Source: Pseudomonadota bacterium (lineage in GTDB: Bacteria > Pseudomonadota > Alphaproteobacteria > Sphingomonadales > Sphingomonadaceae). Taken from it: a stretch of 5,334 nucleotides of DNA. Positions 1 through 5,334 of this stretch are shown here, in pieces. Position 1 is the first letter of the stretch. Each line of letters opens with the position of its first letter. Below the pieces are notes generated by a model that did not search any database, was not told the origin of the DNA, and saw only the letters and a list, made by a program, of their open reading frames with translations. The stretch is taken from positions 1-5,334 of the forward strand of contig JAEZES010000305.1 of NCBI GenBank assembly GCA_023432995.1, written 5' to 3'. The position numbers were made by a program, and so were the translations under genes.

Positions 1-96
1 GCGGACGCGATCGGGATCCTCGAAATTGATCGAGTTCACCTTCACCAGCGCGAAGTAGCGCTCGCCGTCCTTCGGCGCTTTGATCTGGCCTTCGAC
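1..96 (-). other. rho: Inverted fragment of rho (RNA-binding domain codons)
   Basis: Read on the minus strand from 96 down to 1, these bases give exactly 32 in-frame codons of Rho, with the stretches VEGQIKAPKDGERYFALVK and then VNSINFEDPDRVR. In Rho this is the end of the N-terminal RNA-binding (cold-shock-like) domain and lies about 30-40 residues before the ATPase domain. The ATPase domain of what must be the same gene lies on the opposite strand from 227 on, so the two parts cannot form one protein as arranged here. The fragment ends exactly at the mosaic-end sequence starting at 97. I interpret it as a piece of rho joined in reverse by a library or assembly artefact. A true genomic inversion is possible but less likely. 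Confidence 0.85.
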
Positions 97-121
97 CTGT
101 CTCTTATACACCATCTCCGAG
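97..121. other. Tn5/Nextera mosaic-end adapter-like sequence
   Basis: Bases 97-116 read CTGTCTCTTATACACCATCT. The 19-bp hyperactive Tn5 mosaic end used in tagmentation libraries is CTGTCTCTTATACACATCT, so the match is complete apart from one extra C. The next five bases, CCGAG, also match the start of the Nextera read-2 arm that follows the mosaic end. On the minus strand the mosaic end directly precedes in-frame rho codons, as it would at the start of a tagmented insert. I see no transposase and no second mosaic end, so this is far more likely residual adapter than a natural transposon end. Confidence 0.85.
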
Positions 122-226
122 GAGCAGTCGAGCTCGCGGGCGACATCGTCGGGCCGCGTCAGCACCAGCCGGCGTACGGGCACGCTCACCAAGAAGGCCT
201 CGACCAGCACGCCGCAGCAGCAGCTC
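122..226. other. Unassigned junction segment between adapter and rho
   Basis: These 105 bases separate the adapter-like sequence from recognisable Rho. The rho reading frame is open through them, but its translation is rich in Ser, Thr and Arg (for example TLTKKASTSTPQQQ) and does not look like the expected Rho linker, which in alphaproteobacteria carries an FDNLTPLYP-type motif. The minus strand is also open, and both strands share high third-position GC, so composition does not decide the coding strand. Bases 146-160 (TCGTCGG, GCC, GCGTC) resemble the other Nextera arm, TCGTCGGCAGCGTC, but in GC-rich DNA this could be chance. The source is unknown: it could be a third chimeric piece or an error-rich read end. 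Confidence 0.5.
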
Positions 227-1018
<792 letters not shown>

Positions 1019-1020
1019 CC

Positions 1021-1044
1021 GCGCGGCGGGTTCAGCCGTCGCGC
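1021..1044 (+). terminator. Candidate hairpin at the 3' end of rho
   Basis: Arms GCGCGGCGG (1021-1029) and CCGTCGCGC (1036-1044) can form a 9-bp stem with one G-T wobble and a six-base loop, starting 2 nt after the rho stop codon. Only a short ATTTCG follows, so a classic T-tract is lacking. The hairpin overlaps the last codons of the convergent minus-strand gene (stop at 1032). It could act as a weak terminator or a 3'-end stabilising structure for rho mRNA. In the minus direction no T-rich tail follows. Confidence 0.4.
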
Positions 1045-1652
1045 ATTTCGTCGAGCACGACTTCGGGATCGGGCGAATCCGACAGCCATTGTGCGCGGAT
1101 GCGGCGCTTGAAGCTGCGCTCGACGGCGGGCCTGTAGGCGTCTTCGCCGGCGCCCTCGACGAGTCTGAGCTCGCGCGTGGTGGCGTCGCCGTTGAGCAGG
1201 TTCCAGCTCGTCTCGAACCCGTCGTGAGCGTTGGTGCGGCTGTACAGCGTGGCGTCGAGCCCGATCAGCCGCATCTGCTCGCCGCGACCGTCGTAGCGAA
1301 AGCGCCGGGTCGATGCGATCGCGGTCGTCCCCCCGGTCATGTCCTCGAACTGGAGGACGTCCCCCTCGAGCGAGAGCTTGGCCGGAGTGAACTCGGTCAA
1401 CTCGAGCGCCAGCTCCTCCGCCCGAAACGCGCCGCCGCCGACCGACAGCAGCACCGTCAGCCCACGCGAACTCTCGTTGTGCGCGACGTAGGCGATGTCG
1501 GCGGTTCCGTCGCCGTTGAGGTCGCCGTCGGCGCGGGCCTCGATCACCACCCCGGCGGGCAGCTCGATCCCCGGCGCGAGCGTCGTGACCTGAGCCTGCA
1601 CGGGCATCGCGGCAAGAGCCGCAGCGGGCAGTAACAGCAGCATCGGACGCAT
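1032..1652 (-). CDS. Exported FG-GAP/VCBS-type protein of unknown function
   Basis: The protein has 206 residues. The N-terminus, MRPMLLLLPAAALAAMPVQA, is a Sec signal peptide with likely cleavage after residue 20 (VQA before QV), so the product should be periplasmic or secreted. Residues 42-55 read DGDLNGDGTADIAY, an FG-GAP/VCBS-like calcium-binding loop (D42, D44, N46, D48, D52), followed by a beta-rich stretch (LTVLLSVGGGAF). The C-terminal half has a pattern I associate from memory with uncharacterised exported FG-GAP proteins: RLIG, then Y-R, ETSWNLLNG and a basic KRRIRAQW. The start at 1652 is chosen because it is followed by the signal peptide and preceded by a GGGGGAG ribosome site 7 nt upstream. 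The longer open frame to 1874 lacks both and would run through the divergent gene's promoter region. No function is assigned. The single repeat is too little for a full FG-GAP propeller. Confidence 0.85.
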   Translation of the reverse strand: MRPMLLLLPAAALAAMPVQAQVTTLAPGIELPAGVVIEARADGDLNGDGTADIAYVAHNESSRGLTVLLSVGGGAFRAEELALELTEFTPAKLSLEGDVLQFEDMTGGTTAIASTRRFRYDGRGEQMRLIGLDATLYSRTNAHDGFETSWNLLNGDATTRELRLVEGAGEDAYRPAVERSFKRRIRAQWLSDSPDPEVVLDEMRDG

Positions 1653-1670
1653 GAATGGTCTCCCCCATTC
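1653..1670 (-). promoter_or_regulatory. Hairpin presenting the ribosome site in its loop
   Basis: In the leader of the FG-GAP gene (minus strand) the order is GAATGG, GGGAGA, CCATTC, then ATG. The two outer blocks are a perfect 6-bp inverted repeat (1653-1658 and 1665-1670). The purine-rich Shine-Dalgarno sequence occupies most of the loop, and the stem abuts the start codon. The fold could tune translation initiation. The geometry is visible in the sequence, but a regulatory role is inferred. Confidence 0.45.
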
Positions 1671-1713
1671 GCTTCGGCGCACGCATACGCCAAGTTGCGT
1701 CCGTTTGCGAGGG

Positions 1714-1735
1714 CAGCCCGGCGTATCGCCGGCTG
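1714..1735. repeat. Imperfect palindrome in the divergent intergenic region
   Basis: The arms CAGC(C)CGGCG and CGCCGGCTG flank TAT. They give 9 paired bases with one bulged C, around a perfect core of CCGGCG, TAT, CGCCGG. It lies between the divergently transcribed FG-GAP and beta-propeller genes, just upstream of the proposed promoter of the latter. It could be an operator for a dimeric regulator or an RNA hairpin. No regulator gene is present in the window. Confidence 0.4.
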
Positions 1736-1742
1736 TCGCTTC

Positions 1743-1770
1743 TTGCCGCGGCGGAACGAGGCCGTAGACT
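1743..1770 (+). promoter_or_regulatory. Candidate sigma70-type promoter for the propeller-cytochrome operon
   Basis: A TTGCCG -35-like element (1743-1748) is separated by 16 nt from a TAGACT -10-like element (1765-1770). Transcription would begin near 1777, just before the GAGGAGA ribosome site at 1779-1785 and the ATG at 1793. Position and spacing fit. The sequence match is moderate, and such matches occur by chance. Confidence 0.4.
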
Positions 1771-1792
1771 GGGTGCGAGAGGAGACCGAGGG

Positions 1793-2779
1793 ATGAGCAG
1801 GCTATCGATTCTCGCAGCTGCGGGGCTGGCTCTGGCGCCGGCGTGCAGCTGGGCCCAGCCGACTCCGGCCGCACCCGAAGGTTATCAAACGCGCGTGATC
1901 CAGCTTCCGGCGGGTTCGCGGCCGCACGACGCGGCGCCCGGGCGGCCCGGGGAGATCTGGTACACCGCGCAGCGCCAGGGCGCGCTCGGGATCATCGACA
2001 TCGATCAATGGACCTACCGCCAGGTCCCGCTCGGCGAGGGGTCGGCGCCGCACGGCGTCGTGCTCGGCCCCGACGGGCGCGCCTGGATCACCGACGGCGG
2101 GCAGAACGCGATCGTCCGCTACGACCCGGCGAGCGAGGCGCTCGACGTGTGGAAGCTGCCGGAGGACACCGGCTACACCAACCTCAACACCGGTGCGTTC
2201 GACAAGGACGGAGTCCACTGGTTCACCGGCCAGAACGGCATCTACGGCCGGGTCGACGCGAGCGGCCGGGTCGCGGTGTGGAACGACCCGGAAGGCCGCG
2301 GCCCCTACGGCATCGACGACACGCCCGATGGCGAGATCTGGTACGTCTCGCTCGCCGGCAGTCACCTGGCGAAGGTCAACCGTGCCGACGGCTCGGTGAC
2401 GCTGTTCGAGCCGCCGCACGAGGGCGTGGGGCTGCGCCGGGTGTGGGCGGATTCCAACGGCGACCTGTGGATCACCGGCTGGAACAGCGGCAAGCTCTAC
2501 CGCTTCCGCCCGGCGTCGCAGCAATGGACCACGTTCGATCTCCCGGGAGATAAGCCGCAGGCTTACGCGGTCTACGTCGACGAGCGCGACGACGTGTGGG
2601 TGACCGACTTTGCCAGCAACAACACGCTGGTGTTCGACATCGCGACCGAGACGTGGATCGCGACGATTCCCGGCAGCGGGCCGAACGCGGCCGTCCGCCA
2701 GATTCTCGGCCGCGGCAACGAGATCTACCTGCCGGAGTCGGGCACCGACCGGCTGATGCTGGTGACCGTCGCCGAGTGA
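1793..2779 (+). CDS. Exported Vgb-like seven-bladed beta-propeller protein
   Basis: The 328-residue protein has a Sec signal peptide (residues 1-21, cleavage likely in SWA before QP) and about seven repeated blades with the W-[IVF]-T signature of the virginiamycin B lyase/SMP-30-like propeller group. The blades centre on GEIWYT (53-58), GRAWIT (95-100), GVHWFT (140-145), GEIWYV (180-185), GDLWIT (223-228), DDVWVT (266-271) and NEIYLP (309-314). It should act in the periplasm. Blades 1 and 2 keep the PH motif (PHDAA 44-48, PHGVV 87-91). In later blades the equivalent sites read LNTGA, YGIDD, LRRVW and YAVYV, so the catalytic His/Glu set of true streptogramin lyase is probably absent. The start at 1793 has a signal peptide and a GAGGAGA site 7 nt upstream; the in-frame ATG at 1655 has neither. 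The stop overlaps the cytochrome start, suggesting one operon and a joint role. Substrate unknown. Confidence 0.88.
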   Translation: MSRLSILAAAGLALAPACSWAQPTPAAPEGYQTRVIQLPAGSRPHDAAPGRPGEIWYTAQRQGALGIIDIDQWTYRQVPLGEGSAPHGVVLGPDGRAWITDGGQNAIVRYDPASEALDVWKLPEDTGYTNLNTGAFDKDGVHWFTGQNGIYGRVDASGRVAVWNDPEGRGPYGIDDTPDGEIWYVSLAGSHLAKVNRADGSVTLFEPPHEGVGLRRVWADSNGDLWITGWNSGKLYRFRPASQQWTTFDLPGDKPQAYAVYVDERDDVWVTDFASNNTLVFDIATETWIATIPGSGPNAAVRQILGRGNEIYLPESGTDRLMLVTVAE

Positions 2780-3153
2780 GGATCGGGGCGTTCGCGGCGC
2801 TCAGCGCCCTTGCGGCCGGGTGCGCCGCGGCGAGTGCTCCGCCGACGTCCTCCGCCGGCGAGCGCGCGTTCCAGAAATGCTACGCCTGCCACTCGCTCGA
2901 GGGGCCCGATCCGTCGCTTCAGGGGCCTTCGCTGGCCGGCGTGGTCGGTCGGCCGGTGGCGGCCGAGGCAGGGTTCGCCTATTCGCCGGCGATGGGCGCC
3001 TACGCCGCTCGCCAGCGGCGCTGGACGCGTGAGGCGCTCGACGCGTTCCTGGCTGATCCTCAGGCGGTCGTACCGGACAACGAGATGGGCTTCTTCGGCA
3101 TCGCCGACGCCGACGAACGGCGCGCGCTGATCGCGTATCTCGCCGCTCGCTAG
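2776..3153 (+). CDS. Class I c-type cytochrome, probable lipoprotein or periplasmic
   Basis: The 125-residue protein starts with GTG at 2776 inside the overlap GTGA shared with the preceding stop codon. The N-terminus ends in ALAAGC (Cys16), which resembles a permissive lipobox, so the protein may be lipid-anchored; otherwise it is secreted to the periplasm. The haem site CYACH is at residues 35-39. The body follows the class I, mitochondrial-like cytochrome c pattern: GPSLAGVVGR (50-59), GFAYSPAM (66-73), W83, DPQAVVPDNEM with Met104 as the likely sixth haem ligand, then GFFGI and ERRALIAYL. It should carry one electron at a time in the envelope. Coupling to the propeller gene suggests that the two proteins work on the same process, perhaps with the propeller feeding or docking the cytochrome, but this is inferred. 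An upstream in-frame ATG at 2596 lies deep within the propeller gene and would destroy the signal peptide, so it was rejected. Confidence 0.92.
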   Translation: MRIGAFAALSALAAGCAAASAPPTSSAGERAFQKCYACHSLEGPDPSLQGPSLAGVVGRPVAAEAGFAYSPAMGAYAARQRRWTREALDAFLADPQAVVPDNEMGFFGIADADERRALIAYLAAR

Positions 3154-3848
3154 CCGAGATGTTCGGCGAAGAACGCCGCCGTGCGGCTGTCGGCGAGCGT
3201 CGCCGCGGCTTCGCTGCGCCGCTCGCCGAACTCGGTGGCGAAGCCGTGATCCTCGCCGGGGTAGTCGTGCAGCGTGACCTTGGGGTGGTCGTCGAGCCCG
3301 GCGTGCATCGCCGCCTGCGCCTCGGCGTCGACGAAGTGATCGGCCCCGGCGATGTGCAGCATCAGCGGGTTGGCGATCGCGTGCTTCTCGCGCAGCAGCT
3401 CGGGGATGCCGACCGGGTAATAGCCGACCGCGGCGTCGGCGTCGGTTCGCGCCGCGACCATGTAGGCGAGCCGGCCGCCGAGGCAGTAGCCGACGACCCC
3501 GACTTTGGGCACGCCGAGCGCCTTGCGCGCATGGCGGATCGTCGCCTCGATGTCGGCCACGCCCTGGTCCTGGTCGAACTGGCCCATCAGCTCGAGCGCC
3601 CGCTGGAACTGTTCGGGCACGTCGGGATCGAGCTCGACCCCGCGCTCGATCCGCCAGAACAGGTCGGGCGCGAGCGCGAGGTAACCGGCGGCGGCGAGCC
3701 GGTCGCACTTCTGCCGGATGCCGGCGTTGATCCCGAAGATCTCCTGGATCACCACGATCGCCGCGCGCGGCGTGCCCGCGGGCCGGGCGCAGTAGGCAAG
3801 GAAGCTGCAGTCGCCTGCAAGGGTGGAAATGGTGACCGTGTCGCTCAT
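3150..3848 (-). CDS. Dienelactone hydrolase family protein
   Basis: The 232-residue alpha/beta hydrolase is of the usual length for dienelactone hydrolase (carboxymethylenebutenolidase). The catalytic triad is visible and almost collinear with the characterised enzyme: nucleophile Cys122 in GYCLGG, Asp170 in GADHFV and His201 in EDHGFA. Glu36 in QEIFG matches the glutamate that holds the resting cysteine. There is no signal peptide, so it acts in the cytoplasm. Classic family members hydrolyse dienelactone to maleylacetate in chlorocatechol degradation. No aromatic-degradation genes are nearby, so the natural substrate is open. The start at 3848 is strongly supported by GGGAGGAGG (3854-3862) 5 nt upstream. 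The gene stands alone: divergent from the DUF6489-type gene and convergent with the cytochrome gene, with which it shares the stop-codon bases CTAG. Confidence 0.94.
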   Translation of the reverse strand: MSDTVTISTLAGDCSFLAYCARPAGTPRAAIVVIQEIFGINAGIRQKCDRLAAAGYLALAPDLFWRIERGVELDPDVPEQFQRALELMGQFDQDQGVADIEATIRHARKALGVPKVGVVGYCLGGRLAYMVAARTDADAAVGYYPVGIPELLREKHAIANPLMLHIAGADHFVDAEAQAAMHAGLDDHPKVTLHDYPGEDHGFATEFGERRSEAAATLADSRTAAFFAEHLG

Positions 3849-3875
3849 ATAAGCCTCCTCCCGGCGTGCGCAGCG

Positions 3876-3904
3876 CTTATGCCGCTGATACGCCGTTCAC
3901 CCAA
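3876..3904 (-). promoter_or_regulatory. Candidate promoter for the dienelactone hydrolase gene
   Basis: Read on the minus strand, TTGGGT (3899-3904) lies 17 nt upstream of CATAAG (3876-3881). This gives a leader of roughly 20 nt that includes the strong ribosome site. The -35 matches consensus at three positions and the -10 at four, so support is moderate. Confidence 0.35.
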
Positions 3905-3921
3905 GCGCGTTCCGGCGCGCT
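3904..3921. repeat. Perfect inverted repeat in the divergent spacer
   Basis: AGCGCG (3904-3909) and CGCGCT (3916-3921) flank TTCCGG, itself an even palindrome apart from its first and last bases. Adjacent CC and GG extend the pairing past one bulged A. It overlaps the edge of the proposed -35 element of the hydrolase gene and lies 22 nt before the DUF6489-type start. It could be an operator, or just a GC-rich coincidence. Confidence 0.35.
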
Positions 3922-3943
3922 GGCTCGCGAAAGGCACAGGCCG

Positions 3944-4207
3944 ATGAAGATCAACATCGAGATCGATTGCTCGCCCGAGGAGGCGCGCCGGTTCATGGGC
4001 CTGCCCGACGTCGAGAAGGCCAACGCGGTCTACGTCGACGCCTTCGCCAAGGCGATGCAGGGCGCGGGCAACACCGAGCAGCTGCAGGAGTACGCCCGCC
4101 AGCTGGCCCCGATGGGGCAGATGGGGCTGAAAATGTTCCAGAATTTCATGGAAGGGGCGCGCAAGGCGGGTGACCGGCCGACGGCCGAGGACAAGCCCGA
4201 CGCCTGA
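3944..4207 (+). CDS. DUF6489-type small protein
   Basis: This 87-residue acidic, helical protein begins MKINIEIDCSPEEARRFMGL, the signature I recall for DUF6489, a small family found in sphingomonads next to mnmE. A short N-terminal beta strand (KINIEIDC) is followed by predicted helices: EEARRFMGLP, VEKANAVYVDAFAKAM and the Met/Gln-rich stretch around MGQMGLKMFQNFMEGA. There is no signal peptide or membrane segment, so it is probably cytoplasmic. The start at 3944 is preferred because the family N-terminus begins there and a GAAAGG site (3929-3934) precedes it by 9 nt; the frame continues upstream to 3866 without family-like sequence. It lies 22 nt before mnmE on the same strand and is probably cotranscribed. 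Its function is unknown, and the family call is from memory. Confidence 0.82.
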   Translation: MKINIEIDCSPEEARRFMGLPDVEKANAVYVDAFAKAMQGAGNTEQLQEYARQLAPMGQMGLKMFQNFMEGARKAGDRPTAEDKPDA

Positions 4208-4229
4208 AGCGCGGACCTCGCGGGGACCG

Positions 4230-5334
4230 ATGGACACGATCTTCGCGCTCTCGAGCGGGTCGCCGCCCGCGGGACTCGCGGTCGTTCGCGTGAGTGGTGC
4301 GGCGGCCGGTGCTGCGCTCACCGCCCTCGCCGGCGGCCTTCCGCCGCCGCGGCGAGCCCGCCGCGCGGTGTTTCGCGAGGCGGGCGGTGGAGTGCTCGAC
4401 GACGGCCTGATGCTGTGGTTCCCGGGTCCGGCGAGCGCCACCGGCGAGGACCTTGCCGAGCTGCACTTGCACGGCGGGCGCGCGGTCGTCGCCGCGGTCG
4501 AAGCGGCGCTGGCGGCGGTGTCCGGGCTGCGCCGGGCCGAGCCGGGGGAATTCACCCGCCGCGCATTCGCCAACGGCCGCATCGACCTGGCCGAGGCCGA
4601 GGGCCTCGCCGACCTGCTCGCTGCGGAAACCGAGATCCAGCGGCGCGCGGCGGTCGAACTCGCCGGCGGTGCGCTGTCGCGGCAGGTCGAGGGATGGCGC
4701 GAGCGGCTGCTGGCGCTGTCGGCGCGGATCGAGGCGGTGCTCGATTTCGACGACGAGGGCGACGTCGCACCGCTGTCGCGCGACTTCGCGCAAGCCTGCG
4801 CGGCACTTGCCGCGTCGCTCGAGGCGGCGCTCGTCGCGCCCGCCGCCGAGACCTTGCGGGAGGGCTACCGGGTCGCCTTGGCGGGGCCGCCTAATGCCGG
4901 AAAATCAACGCTTTTCAATGCGTTGGTTGAAAAGGAAGCGGCCATCACGGCGCCGCTCGCCGGGACTACGCGCGACGTTCTCGAGCGCCCCGTGGCGCTC
5001 GGCGGCGTCCCGTTCACGTTCGTCGACATGGCCGGCCTGAGAGACGGCGGTGCCGACGCGATCGAGGCGATCGGCATCGAGCGTGCCGAGGCGGAAATCG
5101 CCCGGGCCGACCTCGTCTTGTGGCTCGGGCCGGAGGACGAAGCGCCTGCGGGGGCTTGGGACATCGAACCGCAATGCGATCGGCCCGGGCATCCGGCCAA
5201 GCGCTCGCCGCGGCACCGCGTCTCGGCGGTTACCGGCGAGGGCCTGCCCGACCTCAAGCGTGCGCTTGTCGACCACGCGCTTGCCGCCATGCCCCGGCCC
5301 GGCGACATCGCGCTGAGCCGGCGCCAGCGCGGCT
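4230..5334 (+). CDS. mnmE: tRNA modification GTPase MnmE (3' end beyond window)
   Basis: MnmE works with MnmG to place the (carboxymethyl)aminomethyl group on wobble uridine 34 of certain tRNAs, using a folate-binding domain and a potassium-activated GTPase domain. The frame is open for 368 codons to the window edge; the full protein has about 430-455 residues, so the last helices and the C-terminal CxGK-type cysteine are missing. The N-terminal domain starts DTIFALSSG-PPAGLAVVRVSG and includes ELHLHGG and FTRRAFANGRIDLAEAEGLADLL. GTPase motifs are G1 GPPNAGKS (219-226), G2 AGTTRD (244-249), G3 DMAG (266-269, where DTAG is usual) and G5 SAVTGEG (332-338). The G4 NKxD motif is not recognisable; the nearest candidate is PQCD (314-317). 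The start at 4230 has a weak GGGGA site and matches the family N-terminus. Upstream linkage to the DUF6489-type gene suggests one transcript, and mnmG would be expected downstream. Confidence 0.96.
   Translation, partial: MDTIFALSSGSPPAGLAVVRVSGAAAGAALTALAGGLPPPRRARRAVFREAGGGVLDDGLMLWFPGPASATGEDLAELHLHGGRAVVAAVEAALAAVSGLRRAEPGEFTRRAFANGRIDLAEAEGLADLLAAETEIQRRAAVELAGGALSRQVEGWRERLLALSARIEAVLDFDDEGDVAPLSRDFAQACAALAASLEAALVAPAAETLREGYRVALAGPPNAGKSTLFNALVEKEAAITAPLAGTTRDVLERPVALGGVPFTFVDMAGLRDGGADAIEAIGIERAEAEIARADLVLWLGPEDEAPAGAWDIEPQCDRPGHPAKRSPRHRVSAVTGEGLPDLKRALVDHALAAMPRPGDIALSRRQRG

Noticed and set aside
97..116. Natural Tn5-type transposon end
   Set aside because: There is one mosaic end only, no transposase, no cargo and no target duplication. 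The hyperactive 19-bp form is the engineered library sequence.
80..226. N-terminal extension of Rho from the ATG at 80
   Set aside because: The extension translates inverted rho, adapter sequence and an unassigned stretch; it has no Rho-like residues and no ribosome site.
1655..1792. Longer form of the propeller protein starting at 1655
   Set aside because: It would place 46 unrelated residues before a clear signal peptide; the ATG at 1793 has a proper ribosome site.
1653..1874. Longer form of the FG-GAP protein starting at 1874
   Set aside because: It would bury the signal peptide internally and run through the divergent promoter region; the start at 1652 has a strong ribosome site.
1793..2779. 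Functional streptogramin resistance gene (vgb)
   Set aside because: The fold matches, but the later-blade catalytic residues seem absent, and an exported protein beside a cytochrome does not fit an antibiotic-inactivating enzyme of the cytoplasm.
2725..3708. Minus-strand 327-codon frame across the cytochrome and hydrolase genes
   Set aside because: It is an Arg/Ala-rich shadow in another frame of two well-supported genes.
4415..5040. Plus-strand Arg-rich frames inside mnmE
   Set aside because: They are off-frame readings of mnmE, whose own frame is open throughout and carries all recognisable motifs.

Overview
The window comes from a high-GC alphaproteobacterium, most likely a member of Sphingomonadales. 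The Rho sequence, the small DUF6489-type protein just before mnmE, and the very strong G/C preference at third codon positions all point there. In many alphaproteobacteria rho lies near mnmE-mnmG-rsmG-parAB, close to the replication origin. Here a few accessory genes sit between rho and mnmE. The assignment rests on remembered family sequences, not on a search.

Layout: 1-226 is not a natural gene arrangement. Bases 1-96 encode 32 codons of the Rho RNA-binding region on the minus strand. They abut a near-perfect Tn5/Nextera mosaic end at 97-116. Bases 117-226 remain unexplained. From 227 the catalytic two-thirds of Rho reads normally on the plus strand to 1018. I read the left edge as a library or assembly chimera, probably at a contig end. 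A small exported FG-GAP-type protein (minus, 1032-1652) converges on rho.

From 1793 a two-gene plus-strand operon encodes an exported seven-bladed beta-propeller of the Vgb-like fold and a c-type cytochrome. They overlap by 4 nt (GTGA), so translation is probably coupled. The cytochrome's stop codon overlaps the stop of a convergent dienelactone hydrolase gene (minus, 3150-3848). A 95-nt divergent spacer leads to a DUF6489-type gene (3944-4207) and, 22 nt later, mnmE (from 4230). mnmE runs off the right edge after 368 codons.

Functionally, rho and mnmE are housekeeping genes for transcription termination and for tRNA wobble-uridine modification. The propeller-cytochrome pair is the most system-like element: an envelope-located propeller made together with a mono-haem electron carrier, of unknown substrate. 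The propeller lacks the histidine pattern expected for antibiotic lyase activity in its later blades. No tRNA, rRNA, CRISPR array, insertion sequence or phage gene was recognised.
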